Shown: positions 1-9,269, counted from the stretch's first letter. The stretch: 64,000 nt of DNA from WTGJ01 sp965237765 (GCA_965237765.1 OZ250157.1:1116001-1180000); one strand, 5' to 3'. Made by a program: numbers and translations. The notes: a model not told the origin generated them from the letters alone.

Positions 1-1166
1 TTATGGGAACCGTACTCGAAGAAATAGTGTCCCTGGGTGAGCGTTACATCGCTTCCTTCGATTTCGCGGACGATGGCGGGACCATCGGCCACGCTGCCGG
101 CGCGCTGGATCGCCTGGACCATGAGCAGGAAGGCATCATAGGCGGCCAGGGCGTAGCTAGCGATTTCGTCATGGAATTCGTCGAAATAAGCATTGACGAC
201 GGCGAGAGACATTTCATTATAGAGGGCGGGCACGATGCCGACGCGGATAAAGGCGCAATAGTTGCCATCCGGCACAGCGCTCCACCAGGCTTTTGTATAA
301 GCGATTTCATCGATCAGGACGCAGAGCGTATCTTCATTGGGGGCGATGCCAATTTCGGCCATCTGTTGAGCGAGGTTCAGCATGGTCTCGCCGGTGACAT
401 CCAGGATGACTGTATCGGGGATTTCCGGCTGGGCCTGGATGCGGGTCAGCAGGGGGAGAAAATCTTCCTGGCCCAATTCGATGTGGTAGATATCGACGGC
501 AGCTTCGGCGAGGCCGCCTTCGAGGAGCAGCTTTTTATGGGTGTTGGCTGCCGGAATGCCACCATCGGTATTTTCGGCGATGATGACGACGCGCTCTACA
601 CCCAGGTGCAGGAGCCAGTTGATGGAAATGGGGAGGACCAACGAAAGACTGGGCGAGGTGCGGAAAATATAATCTATACCTTCTTCATTGGTGGTGATGC
701 GCGCGGGTTGGCCCTCGAATTCTCGGATACCGTTGGCGGTGATGTTGTCATTCCAGGGATTGGCGAAAATGGCGGGCACCTCGTTGTTTTGCAAGATGCC
801 CATGGTGGCGAGGGCAACGGCGCTATGGTAACCGCCGACCAAGCCAACGATACCATCGTCAAAGATCATGCGTTCGACGACCGCCTGGCCGCGTTCGGGC
901 AGGCCTTCGGAATCGCCGATGACGGCTTCTACGCGATGGTTGACGCCGTCGGTCTCGATGCCGCAGGCGGCGTTCACGTGCTCGGCCGCCAAGTAAGCAG
1001 CCCATTCTTCTTGCAAGCCCATCAGCACCGTGCCCGGCGCGGAGAGCGGTGCGAGGACGCCGATGCGGATGGCTTCTTCGGCGAAATTACACTCATCATC
1101 TTGCGCTAAGGAGAGTGACGGTAACAGCAACAATAGCGCGCTAAGCAACACCATGAAGTTTCTCAC
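1..1166 (-). CDS. Branched-chain amino-acid type ABC substrate-binding protein, partial at left edge
   Basis: Translating the minus strand from GTG at 1166 gives a signal peptide (VRNFMVLLSALLLLLPSLSLA) and then an open frame of about 388 codons that runs off the left edge. The mature part starts with an IRIGVLAPLSAPG segment and contains GLVGGYHSAVALA and VVIIAEN, the usual pattern of Leu/Ile/Val-type periplasmic binding proteins (Peripla_BP_6 fold). It would capture an amino acid, amide or similar small ligand outside the membrane for an ABC importer; the ligand cannot be read from sequence. AGGAGG lies a few bases before the GTG, which decides that start over the internal ATG at 1154. The gene is divergent from the sugar-type importer at 1376. 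Any cognate permeases lie outside the window. Family call is secure, substrate unknown. Confidence 0.85.
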   Translation of the reverse strand, partial: MRNFMVLLSALLLLLPSLSLAQDDECNFAEEAIRIGVLAPLSAPGTVLMGLQEEWAAYLAAEHVNAACGIETDGVNHRVEAVIGDSEGLPERGQAVVERMIFDDGIVGLVGGYHSAVALATMGILQNNEVPAIFANPWNDNITANGIREFEGQPARITTNEEGIDYIFRTSPSLSLVLPISINWLLHLGVERVVIIAENTDGGIPAANTHKKLLLEGGLAEAAVDIYHIELGQEDFLPLLTRIQAQPEIPDTVILDVTGETMLNLAQQMAEIGIAPNEDTLCVLIDEIAYTKAWWSAVPDGNYCAFIRVGIVPALYNEMSLAVVNAYFDEFHDEIASYALAAYDAFLLMVQAIQRAGSVADGPAIVREIEGSDVTLTQGHYFFEYGSH

Positions 1167-1375
1167 GGGGGTTTCCTCCTGCTCGCGCTTCATTACCCAA
1201 ACTATACCGCCAAAATCAGGGAGCGCTAATGATTCCCAGCGATGGCTGGCGGTGCGCCCGTATTGGCAAGCGCGTATGGATGCGGTAGATTATGCGGTGA
1301 CTGTGGGATGCGAGCGCGTTTTCGTAGCGCCCGCCCACAGGCAAGACCGACTTAGGGTTATGAAGGAGAGAAGCT

Positions 1376-2704
1376 ATGAACCGCAAATGGACACTCCTGC
1401 TGTTGGCGACGCTGCTGAGCATCGTACCGCTGGCGCAGGCGCAGGACGAGGAAGTGGAGCTTTCGATCTTGCAATGGAACCACTTCGTGCCACGCTATGA
1501 CGATTGGTTCGACGACTGGGCGGCAGGTTGGGGCGAGGCGAATGGTATCGACGTCCACGTCGACCACGTCAACGTGCCGGAGATTCCGCCGTCGCTAGCC
1601 GCGGCCATCGCAGCCGGCGCAGGGCATAGCCTCGTAGAGATGCTCTTCCCGCCCACGGCGTTCATCGAAGGGCTGCACGCGCTGAATGACGTTAACGAAG
1701 CGGCCGCGGCCGCCCACGGCGAGCGCACCGCGAATTGTGAGGCGACCAGCTACCTGCCCATCAATGACGTCTTCTATGGCTACACCCATGGCTACATCCC
1801 CGACCCGGGCGATTATCAAATCAGCCTCTGGGCGGCCGCCGGCATGCCCGGTGGTCCCGTCACCTGGGATGATCTTTATGAGGGCGGCAAGGCCGTCTTC
1901 GAACAGAGTGGCGTGCCCGTCGGCCTGGGCCTGAGCCCCGAGCTGGATAGCCGCATGGCCACGCGCGCCGTCATCTGGTCCTACGGCGGCAGCGTCCAGG
2001 ACGAGAACGAGAATGTCGTCCTGAATTCGCCGGAGACCAGGGCCGCCGTCGAATTCTACGCCCGGCTGCAAAACGACACGATGACCAGCGAGGTCTTCGG
2101 TTGGACGCCTTCCTCGAACAACCAGGGGCTGATCGCTGGCGAGCTGAGCTATATCCTGAATTCCATCTCTGCTTATCGTTCGCTGCAGAAGATCGATGAG
2201 GAAGCGGCGGCGGATATCGGTTTCGTGCAGGCCCTTTCCGGCCCGGCCGGCGCTTTCGCCAGCAGCCACGTCTGGCAGATCTATGTCATTCCCAAATACG
2301 TGGAAGGGGCGGAGCTGGAAGCGGCCAAGCAATTCATCCTCGACCACACGGCGACCTATAGCGACGCTGTCTACAACTCCGAGCTGTACAACTTCCCCTG
2401 CTACGCGAGCACGGTGCCCGAGCTGGCGGGTTGGCTGCAGGAAGACCCCTTCGGCTCGGAACCGGCGGACAAGCTGATGGTGCTCGAGACCGTGAACGAA
2501 TGGTCGGTGTATATCGGCTATCCGGGCACGGCGAACCCGGCCGTCATGCAGGTCTTCGGCGAGAACACGGTGGTCAACATGGTGGCCAGCGTGGCACTCG
2601 GCGAGAAGACGGTAGAAGAAGCGGTGGCTGACGCGCACGCGCGCGCGGAAGCCATCTTCGAAGAATGGCGCGCCAAGGGCCTCGTCGGTGGTGGCGACGG
2701 CTAA
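1376..2704 (+). CDS. Extracellular solute-binding protein, family 1 (sugar-type ABC importer)
   Basis: A 442-residue secreted protein with a signal peptide at residues 1-22 ending in AQA. The segment VELSILQWNHFVPRYDDWFDDWAAG and later blocks (AGAGHSLVEM, PVTWDDLYEGGKAVFEQSG) match family-1 binding proteins that bind sugars or sugar alcohols outside the membrane. AAGGAGAG sits about 5 nt before the ATG. It heads a four-gene transporter unit: ATPase at 2795, permeases at 3853 and 4821. A hairpin at 2727-2761 separates it from the ATPase, an arrangement that usually lets the binding protein be made in excess. The lack of a typical lipobox cysteine is notable, so it may be released or held by its hydrophobic N-terminus. 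The sugar is unknown. Confidence 0.88.
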   Translation: MNRKWTLLLLATLLSIVPLAQAQDEEVELSILQWNHFVPRYDDWFDDWAAGWGEANGIDVHVDHVNVPEIPPSLAAAIAAGAGHSLVEMLFPPTAFIEGLHALNDVNEAAAAAHGERTANCEATSYLPINDVFYGYTHGYIPDPGDYQISLWAAAGMPGGPVTWDDLYEGGKAVFEQSGVPVGLGLSPELDSRMATRAVIWSYGGSVQDENENVVLNSPETRAAVEFYARLQNDTMTSEVFGWTPSSNNQGLIAGELSYILNSISAYRSLQKIDEEAAADIGFVQALSGPAGAFASSHVWQIYVIPKYVEGAELEAAKQFILDHTATYSDAVYNSELYNFPCYASTVPELAGWLQEDPFGSEPADKLMVLETVNEWSVYIGYPGTANPAVMQVFGENTVVNMVASVALGEKTVEEAVADAHARAEAIFEEWRAKGLVGGGDG

Positions 2705-2726
2705 GGACGTCTGAAGTGCGCATACA

Positions 2727-2761
2727 GGGGCGAGCGCCGCAACTTACGGGTGGCTCGCCCC
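2727..2761 (+). terminator. Hairpin between binding-protein gene and ATPase gene
   Basis: GGGGCGAGC (2727-2735) pairs perfectly with GCTCGCCCC (2753-2761) across a 17-nt loop, followed by CTTTACT. It lies between the stop of the binding-protein gene and the start of the ATPase gene. The T-tract is short, so partial termination or 3'-end protection of the upstream mRNA is more likely than full termination. Confidence 0.5.
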
Positions 2762-2794
2762 CTTTACTCATGTATTGAGGAAGAAGGAGCAGAT

Positions 2795-3856
2795 ATGAGC
2801 GAAGTGCGGCTGCGAGGCATCGTGAAGCGCTTCGGCGATGTCACGGCCATCGCGGGCGTGGATCTGGAAGTCGAATCCGGCGAATTTCTGGTCGTGCTCG
2901 GCCCATCGGGTTGCGGCAAGACGACGTTGATGCGCACCATCGCCGGGCTGGAAGAACCGAACGAGGGCAGCGTCCAGATCGGCGCACGCGATGTGACGGA
3001 TTTGCCGCCACGCAAGCGCGGCATCGCGATGGTCTTCCAATCCTACGCGCTCTATCCGCATATGACGGTGGCGAATAACATCGCCTTCCCGCTCAAGGCG
3101 CAGGGGCGCAGCAAGGATGCCACCGAAAGGGAGGCGCGCGTGCAGCAGGCGGCGCAAATGGTGAGCATCGGCCATCTGCTGGAGCGGCGCCCACGACAGC
3201 TCAGTGGCGGCGAACGGCAAAGGGTGGCCATCGCCCGCGCCATCGTAACCGAGCCCGAGGTGTTGCTGCTCGACGAGCCGCTCAGCAACCTGGATGCCAA
3301 GCTGCGCGCTTATGCCCGCGACGAGCTGAAGTCCTTCCAGCGCAAGTTGGGTATCACGACTGTCTTCGTCACACATGACCAGATCGAAGCGATGGGCCTA
3401 GGTGACCGCATCGTGGTCATGGAGCGCGGCTTCGTGCAGCAGATTGGCCCGCCGCAAGCGATTTACGACCGGCCGGCCAACACTTTCGTCGCCACCTTTC
3501 TCGGTTCGCCAGGGATGAACCTCCTGCCGGTGGCGGAGGATGAGTTGCTCGGCTTTCGGCCGGAGCACCTGCAACCGACGGAGTGGGAGGAGACGGGCAA
3601 GGAAAAGCAGGAGTCCGGCGACGCACAGCGTTTCGATTATCACATCACGCGGATCGAATACCTGGGCGCGGATCGCCTGCTCTATGGGAATATCGAGGAT
3701 TTCCGCGGCCAGCCGCATTTGACAGTGGCGCGCCTGCCGAGCAGCGTGACGATAGAACTGCAGGTGGATGAGCGTTATACCTTCGCCGTGGCGCGCGCAC
3801 AGCTGCACCGCTTCGACCGCCGCAGCGGCCAGCGGCTGGAAGAAGACGCGACATGA
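2795..3856 (+). CDS. ABC transporter ATP-binding protein, MalK/UgpC type
   Basis: ATPase of the sugar-type importer, 353 residues from the ATG at 2795, which follows AAGGAG; the upstream ATG at 2750 lies in the hairpin region and is not used. Walker A GPSGCGKT at 36-43, Q-loop FQSYALYPHM near 82, signature LSGGE at 136-140, Walker B LLLDEP at 157-162, H-loop histidine at 194 (VTHDQ). Residues after about 235 form the OB/TOBE-like regulatory domain typical of MalK/UgpC proteins that serve carbohydrate importers, though this one is somewhat short. It overlaps the next permease gene by 4 nt (ATGA), so the two are translationally coupled. All catalytic motifs are intact. Confidence 0.92.
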   Translation: MSEVRLRGIVKRFGDVTAIAGVDLEVESGEFLVVLGPSGCGKTTLMRTIAGLEEPNEGSVQIGARDVTDLPPRKRGIAMVFQSYALYPHMTVANNIAFPLKAQGRSKDATEREARVQQAAQMVSIGHLLERRPRQLSGGERQRVAIARAIVTEPEVLLLDEPLSNLDAKLRAYARDELKSFQRKLGITTVFVTHDQIEAMGLGDRIVVMERGFVQQIGPPQAIYDRPANTFVATFLGSPGMNLLPVAEDELLGFRPEHLQPTEWEETGKEKQESGDAQRFDYHITRIEYLGADRLLYGNIEDFRGQPHLTVARLPSSVTIELQVDERYTFAVARAQLHRFDRRSGQRLEEDAT

Positions 3857-4821
3857 TCGAGCAGGCGCGCGCGAACGGATACGCGAACGGGCAGGGGAAC
3901 TGGCTGGATAACCGCCGTTTCATGGGCATCGCCTTCCTGGCGCCGGCCCTGCTCTATATCCTGTTGCTCATCGGCATGCCTTTTGTGACGGCCATCCTCT
4001 ATAGCCTGAGCAACGCGACGGTGGGCAATGCCTCGTTTTCTTACGCCGGGCTGCGCAATTTCGAGCACATCTGGAACACGCCAGACTTCCACGCCGCGCT
4101 GCGCAATTCCTTCCTGTTCACGGTCATCGCGCAAATCTTCGTGCTCCTCCTGGCCAATATCCTGGCGCTGGTGCTGACGACGCCGCTGCCGCAGAACCGT
4201 TGGGCGCGCGGAGGGATGTGGACGGCGCGTTTGATGCTCATCATGCCCTGGGCGACGCCACTGGCGCTATCGGTGATCGGTTGGCTCTGGATGTTTGACA
4301 CCAAATACAGCCCGATCGATTATGTGTTGCAGCAAATCGGCCTGCTCGGGCCGGGGACGGTCTGGGGCCCCTCCAACAATTTGACCTGGCTGGCCAAGCC
4401 GCTGCTGGCCAAGGCCTCGGTCATCTTCGTGCACGTCTGGCGGATGACACCGCTGGCGACCGTGATCCTGATGGCCGGCCTCTCCAGCATCCCGACTGAT
4501 TTGCTCGACCAGGCGAAGGTGGATGGAGCGCGCTTTTTCCGCACGCTCTTCCAGGTGAAGCTGCCGCTGATTCTGCCGATCACGCTGATTTCGCTGCTCT
4601 TCAGTTTCATTTTCACCTTTGGCGATTTGACGGTCGTTTATATCCTGACGCGCGGCGGACCGATCACACACACGCTGACGCTGCCCATGTATAGTTACCT
4701 GGTGGGCATGGACGGCGGCAATCTGGCGCAGGGAGCGGCGATCGCCCTCTTCATCTTCCCCGTGCTGCTGGTAGTGGCGATCATCCTCTTGCGGACGGCG
4801 AGCCGGGCGGAGATACGCTGA
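3853..4821 (+). CDS. Sugar-type ABC transporter permease, MalF/UgpA type
   Basis: 322-residue integral membrane protein with about six hydrophobic segments, the first at roughly 25-45 (FLAPALLYILLLIGMPF). The cytoplasmic coupling loop is seen at about 217-240 (LLDQAKVDGARFF then KLPLILP), the EAA-loop position that docks on the ATPase. It starts inside the stop codon of the ATPase gene and its own stop overlaps the start of the second permease gene (TGATG), so the three genes form a coupled operon. It forms one half of the transmembrane pathway with the 4821 product. Confidence 0.9.
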   Translation: MIEQARANGYANGQGNWLDNRRFMGIAFLAPALLYILLLIGMPFVTAILYSLSNATVGNASFSYAGLRNFEHIWNTPDFHAALRNSFLFTVIAQIFVLLLANILALVLTTPLPQNRWARGGMWTARLMLIMPWATPLALSVIGWLWMFDTKYSPIDYVLQQIGLLGPGTVWGPSNNLTWLAKPLLAKASVIFVHVWRMTPLATVILMAGLSSIPTDLLDQAKVDGARFFRTLFQVKLPLILPITLISLLFSFIFTFGDLTVVYILTRGGPITHTLTLPMYSYLVGMDGGNLAQGAAIALFIFPVLLVVAIILLRTASRAEIR

Positions 4822-5717
4822 TGGCCGCGCCGCCGTTGAAAACGAAAGCCGCCGGCCGCGAAAGGCGGGCGCCGTTGAATTACGGGCGCATCCTGCGTGG
4901 CACGCTCCATACCACCGTCGTGCTCGTATTTTGCATCCTCGCCGTCGCGCCTTTTTTGGTGATGGGCATCACTGCTTTCCAAACGGATCGCGACCTTTAC
5001 CGACGCGACGCGAGTCCCTTCGATTTCAACGAAGCGCCGACGCTCGAGCATTTGGATAATCTCTTCAACGACACCAGCTACCTCTTGTTCATCCGCAATT
5101 CGGTGGTGGTGGGCGTGGTGGTCGTGCTCATCACGCTGGTGCTGGCGCTGCCGGCGGCCTACGCCCTGGCGCGCCTCACTGGGCGTTGGGGTGAACGGGC
5201 CGGCATCCTCATGTTCATCGTCTACCTCGTGCCACCGACTCTGCTCTTCATCCCACTGTTCCGCATCATCGTCTCTTTGGGTATGAAAGACACGCTCTTC
5301 TCGCTGATGCTGGTCTACCCGACCATCACGGTGCCCTTCGGCACCTGGCTGCTGATGGGGTTTTTCAAGTCGATCCCGCCGGAGCTGGAGGAAGCGGCGC
5401 TGGTGGATGGCTACCACCGTTACGAGGCCTATTTGCGCGTGGTGCTGCCGCTGGCGCGGCCGGGCATCATCTCGGTCATCGTCTTCAGCTTCACGCTGAC
5501 GCTGCACGAATTCATCTACGCGCTCGTCTTCATCTCGCGGACGGAATGGCGGACGTTGAGCGTCGGCGTGCCTGCGGAGCTGATCCTGGGCGATGTATTC
5601 TTCTGGCAGCCATTGCTGGCCTCAGCGCTGCTCATCGCCGTGCCGGTCGCTCTGGTCTACAACCTATTTTTGGATCGGCTGATCCAGGGCTTCACGCTGG
5701 GGGCCGTCAAGGGTTAG
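4821..5717 (+). CDS. Sugar-type ABC transporter permease, MalG/UgpE type
   Basis: 298-residue membrane protein with about six predicted membrane segments and an EAA loop at about 187-212 (ELEEAALVDGYHRYEAYLRVVLPLARPG), typical of MalG-type permeases. It partners the 3853 permease and the 2795 ATPase. The start overlaps the upstream stop. Its 3' end overlaps by 4 nt the 3' end of the convergent acyltransferase gene (5714-6349), so no dedicated terminator fits between them. Confidence 0.9.
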   Translation: MAAPPLKTKAAGRERRAPLNYGRILRGTLHTTVVLVFCILAVAPFLVMGITAFQTDRDLYRRDASPFDFNEAPTLEHLDNLFNDTSYLLFIRNSVVVGVVVVLITLVLALPAAYALARLTGRWGERAGILMFIVYLVPPTLLFIPLFRIIVSLGMKDTLFSLMLVYPTITVPFGTWLLMGFFKSIPPELEEAALVDGYHRYEAYLRVVLPLARPGIISVIVFSFTLTLHEFIYALVFISRTEWRTLSVGVPAELILGDVFFWQPLLASALLIAVPVALVYNLFLDRLIQGFTLGAVKG

Positions 5718-6349
5718 GGCGGCAATTCCGGCAAGCGCCAACCGGCGGGGTAGCGCGGGTAGCCGCGGGCTGCATAGACAGCGCGGATGAGGGCAAAATC
5801 GCGCTGGATATCGCCGCTGGGGTAGAAGGTGAGCGCGCAGCCGACCCGCTTGCGGCGATAATCGATATAGACGAGGGCGATGGGCACGGCGGCGGCGCGC
5901 GCGGTGTGATAGAAGCCGCTCTTCCATTGGGCGCGGGGGCGGCGCGTGCCTTCGGGCGTGAAGATGAGGATCATGCGGCTGGCTGCGGAAAGGCGTGCAG
6001 CCAGGTGCGCGACCACATCGTGCGAGCGGCGGCGGTCGATCGGGATGCCCCCTAACGCGCGCAGGATTGCGCCCAACGGCGGGCGGAAGACCGTGTGCTT
6101 GATGGCGACATGCGGCCGCCGCCCGGCCAATAAGGCGATGGGCAACATATGGAAGAAATCCCAGGTGCTGGTGTGCGGTGCGCCGACGACGACCAGGCGC
6201 GGCGCGCGCGGCAGGCCCGTTTCCATCCGCCAACCGCGCGCCCACCAAGCGAGCGCCAGCGGCCAGCCGAAGAGCCAGGAGAGGGCGCGGCCGAGCATCA
6301 GGCGGATTAAAGGAGCGGCGCGATGGTTAACCCCCCATCTAGCCACCAC
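5714..6349 (-). CDS. 1-acyl-sn-glycerol-3-phosphate acyltransferase-like protein (PlsC family)
   Basis: 211-residue protein with the acyltransferase motifs of the PlsC/AGPAT superfamily: HTSTWD at 59-64 (the HX4D catalytic dyad) and PEGTRR at 132-137 (glycerol-phosphate binding). A hydrophobic stretch at about 20-38 probably anchors it to the membrane. It would transfer an acyl group to a lysophospholipid or related acceptor during membrane lipid synthesis; compact versions like this are common and their acceptor is often unknown. The most upstream ATG is used here, but an internal start at residue 18 (MLGRALSW) is possible. Convergent with the MalG-type permease gene. Confidence 0.8.
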   Translation of the reverse strand: MVARWGVNHRAAPLIRLMLGRALSWLFGWPLALAWWARGWRMETGLPRAPRLVVVGAPHTSTWDFFHMLPIALLAGRRPHVAIKHTVFRPPLGAILRALGGIPIDRRRSHDVVAHLAARLSAASRMILIFTPEGTRRPRAQWKSGFYHTARAAAVPIALVYIDYRRKRVGCALTFYPSGDIQRDFALIRAVYAARGYPRYPAGWRLPELPP

Positions 6350-6382
6350 AGGTTTTTTCAGGGAAGAAGAAAAGGATAAGCA

Positions 6383-9076
6383 TTACATCAAGGGGTAAAG
6401 ATGACAATCGTTGTGAGGACGATGAAAGCGATGAGCGCGAAGTTGAAAGCGGAATGCGCCGCTACCAGTTTGTCGAGCTGCTTGCGGGCCTCGACCTCTG
6501 TGCTTAGCCTGTGCTCGAGCCGTTCGCGGGCCTCGACCTCTGTGCTTAGTTTGCGCATGAGTTGTTTGTTTTCGGCCTCCATACGTTTGTTCTCTGCAAT
6601 GATGCCATGTGTTAAACGTGCGCGTTCGGCAATAGCGACTATTTTTTTTGAAATTATCCTGTCCTATCTCGTGTGACTTCTTGTTCCTCGGCAATGGCTT
6701 GTCGGGATCCCCACTAGCTGCCAGGAAAGCCGACAGGATTTTCGCGGTTTCTTTTTGCTCGGCCTGTTGGAAACCGTTGGCCCGGTCTATTACGCGGAAG
6801 TATGGATGTGCCTGTGTGGGATTTTCACGGTATTGGGAAAGAAATCTGAAGAGTGGACCTTTTGCATCCGAGCAATGTTGAGCAATTCGCTCTTCGAGAT
6901 TCGACGTCAGTCCGATATAGCAATACTCGCCTCCAGGTGGATCGAAGCGATAGATAGAATGCAGCCGATCATCCCAAAGTCTCCGCTCCTCTTCACGCGT
7001 CAATTGCCGCGTCATGATTTGCTCCTCAGATGTGAGATTTAAAGGATCCGCAAAATCTTGAGAGATAGTCAGTGTGGCGCCTTTCGTCACGATTCTGATG
7101 AGACTTTCGTGGTCCAGTTCTGGCACAAAAGCAGAAGGTTCTTTGGCTACGGATTTTCCAGAGCGATTTTTTCGCTTTTTTGCTCTGGTGAGATATAGTT
7201 CGTCCTGGGCACGGGTCATCCCGACATAGAGTAAACGGCGCTCTTCCTCTAGCATTTCCAGTACTTCTGCCGAGCGGTAATCCGGCAATCGGCCTTCCTC
7301 CAAACCGGTGATGAACACGACCGGGAATTCGAGGCCTTTGGCCCGGTGCAGGGTCATCAGGGAAACGACATCGTCTCCCCCACTCTTGAGGGACCGGGCA
7401 ATATCACTTTCATGCAAAAATTCCTCTAGAATCATACCTGCTTTTTCGGCATGTTCCAGATGGTTTCGCAATAAGTCGAGGTTTCGCTTGCGTTCTTTGG
7501 CTTTCGGAGACTCGCCCTGCTCCGTAGAGCCACTGTATCGATCGATGTAGTGATCGTATGCCGTGCTTTCCCGGATGTTGTCGAACAGCAAGGTGAGCCT
7601 ATCCTGCATGGCTAAGGTTCTGAAGTCACGGAACAAGAGTTTGGCGAAGGTGCGGAAACCCTCCAGCCACCGTTTGTCTTTAGCCAACGAATCTGGACTG
7701 GCGCCATTCCATATCTCCATCAACGCTTCGCTGATTTTCAGGCCATCCTCCCGCGCCCAGGCGAAGAAATTTCCCAATCCGACCGGACCAATCCATCTCC
7801 TGGGAACGTTTATCACTCGTTCGAAACTGATCTCGTCATCGGGATACACACAGAGGCGCAGGTAGGCCAGCATGTCACGGATTTCGATCCATCTATAGAG
7901 TGGGATCTCATCAGCCTCTCTGCAGGGGATACCGGCGTGGTGGAAAGCTTTTACGAACTCCTCATGTTGATGTCGCTGCCGATACAACACCGCATAGCCG
8001 GACCATGCTTCGCGTTTTCCTTGCTCGCGAATTTTTTCGACCACTACCTTCGCTTCTTCGCGTTCATCTGCTGTGGTGATCCAATGAATTGGCGGACCCG
8101 CTTCACGTTGTGTGAAGAGTTGCAGGTCTTTGCGATGCTGATTGTGCTTGATCAGTTTCTGCGCGGGATGCAAGATTGTCGGCTTTGAGCGGTAATTTTG
8201 AGACAAAAAGAACTGGCGCGAATCCGGGAAATCCTGGCGGAAATGTTCAAAGTTGCGTGGGTCTGCACCGCGCCAACCGTAAATTGCTTGGTCTGCATCG
8301 CCGACAATGAAGATATTGCCGCGAAGGCCCAACCGTTGGGTCAAGCAATATTGCGCGCGATTCAAATCTTGAAATTCATCCACCAGCACATGATGAAAGC
8401 GTTGTCCCCATTGCTCACGCAAACGGGCGTTTTTCTGGAGCCGAAGCAGCGTCTGCATCAGCTGGTCATCTGAATCCATGGCGTTGAGGGATTGCATGCG
8501 ACTCTGATAGAGAGGGTAGACATCAGCAACGGTGTTCTCTAATTCGACACCTGCATCCCAAGGGATTTTAGGGCGATTCGAATACTGCTCGGGTGAGATA
8601 AGCCAGCTTTTGGCAAAGGAAATCTTCTCCAGGATTTCTTTCCCCTGCGAAGACAATTGGTTTCTGTTTTGGTCAATCTCTCGCAAGGCTGCTTCGACTA
8701 CATCGAGTCTTTTGCGGTCGTCATTGATGAATTCGATACCGGGCCTCCAGGGATACAAGTCCTCCACGTCTGATTGGTTCAGGATTTCGCGGCACACTTT
8801 ATGAAAAGTGCCGATCCATACACCTGCACCTGGATTACCAAGTAACAAATTACATCGGGAACGCATCTCCTCAGCTGCTTTTACGCTAAACGTCATGGCT
8901 AAAATTTTGTCGGGTGGCACACCGTCTTCATTCACCAGCCAGGCGATGCGTTCTGTTAACACTTTTGTCTTGCCGCTACCGGGGCCAGCGTAAACAATGA
9001 TCGGCCCTTCCGGCCAGGCCGTAACAGCCGCGAGCTGCTGCTCGCTCAAATCACCGGGGTTCAACTTCCTCTTCAT
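6383..9076 (-). CDS. UvrD/PcrA-like superfamily 1 helicase fused to a GIY-YIG domain; frame change near the 3' end
   Basis: 897 residues as read. Helicase motifs are complete: AGPGSGKT at 30-37, DEFQD at 233-237, GDADQAIYGWRGA at 259-271, QNYRS at 293-297, TLHRAKGLEFPVVF at 575-588 and ERRLLYVGMTRAQDEL at about 612-627. This predicts an ATP-driven 3'-5' DNA translocase. Residues 706-785 look like a GIY-YIG nuclease fold: SIY, YIG at 720-722, LEERIAQH with its arginine, and a late glutamate in AEQKET. After about residue 811 the frame turns Arg/His-rich. The +1-shifted frame instead gives KKIVAIAERARL, a coiled coil with a doubled STEVEAR block, and a C-terminal membrane helix ending at 6388. 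The switch point is an A8 run (plus-strand T8 at 6642-6649). Base composition is more AT-rich than its neighbours, suggesting acquisition by transfer. Confidence 0.85.
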   Translation of the reverse strand: MKRKLNPGDLSEQQLAAVTAWPEGPIIVYAGPGSGKTKVLTERIAWLVNEDGVPPDKILAMTFSVKAAEEMRSRCNLLLGNPGAGVWIGTFHKVCREILNQSDVEDLYPWRPGIEFINDDRKRLDVVEAALREIDQNRNQLSSQGKEILEKISFAKSWLISPEQYSNRPKIPWDAGVELENTVADVYPLYQSRMQSLNAMDSDDQLMQTLLRLQKNARLREQWGQRFHHVLVDEFQDLNRAQYCLTQRLGLRGNIFIVGDADQAIYGWRGADPRNFEHFRQDFPDSRQFFLSQNYRSKPTILHPAQKLIKHNQHRKDLQLFTQREAGPPIHWITTADEREEAKVVVEKIREQGKREAWSGYAVLYRQRHQHEEFVKAFHHAGIPCREADEIPLYRWIEIRDMLAYLRLCVYPDDEISFERVINVPRRWIGPVGLGNFFAWAREDGLKISEALMEIWNGASPDSLAKDKRWLEGFRTFAKLLFRDFRTLAMQDRLTLLFDNIRESTAYDHYIDRYSGSTEQGESPKAKERKRNLDLLRNHLEHAEKAGMILEEFLHESDIARSLKSGGDDVVSLMTLHRAKGLEFPVVFITGLEEGRLPDYRSAEVLEMLEEERRLLYVGMTRAQDELYLTRAKKRKNRSGKSVAKEPSAFVPELDHESLIRIVTKGATLTISQDFADPLNLTSEEQIMTRQLTREEERRLWDDRLHSIYRFDPPGGEYCYIGLTSNLEERIAQHCSDAKGPLFRFLSQYRENPTQAHPYFRVIDRANGFQQAEQKETAKILSAFLAASGDPDKPLPRNKKSHEIGQDNFKKNSRYCRTRTFNTWHHCREQTYGGRKQTTHAQTKHRGRGPRTARAQAKHRGRGPQAARQTGSGAFRFQLRAHRFHRPHNDCHLYPLM
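6484..6549 (-). repeat. 24-nt direct repeat inside the helicase C-terminal tail
   Basis: The same 24-nt block occurs at 6484-6507 and 6526-6549, a 42-nt period. In the shifted minus-strand frame each copy encodes STEVEAR within a coiled coil; in the annotated frame it encodes the basic block KHRGRGP. The heptad-like spacing (14 residues) fits the shifted frame better. Confidence 0.7.
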
Positions 9077-9269
9077 TATGAAATGAAGCTGCTTAATGCC
9101 CCACCTTCACCACACCGAATAGTATAGCCTCCGATCGGTGATTTACCTCAGCTTCACATTCAATGACATGGGTGGAGTGACCAGGCTATTACTTAAGTGC
9201 GAGCCCGGGTAAAACGAGAGTTGTAATAGGGCAAGAGGAAACGCCCGATCATAGGCGGATTAAACGAAC

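Noticed and set aside
3..1109. Long plus-strand open frame (368 codons) at the left edge
   Set aside because: It is the antisense of the substrate-binding protein gene on the minus strand, which has a signal peptide, ribosome site and family motifs; the plus frame has no recognisable protein features.
1595..2638. Minus-strand open frame of 347 codons within the sugar-binding protein gene
   Set aside because: Shadow frame rich in His/Arg/Asp without motifs; the plus strand has a signal peptide and ribosome site.
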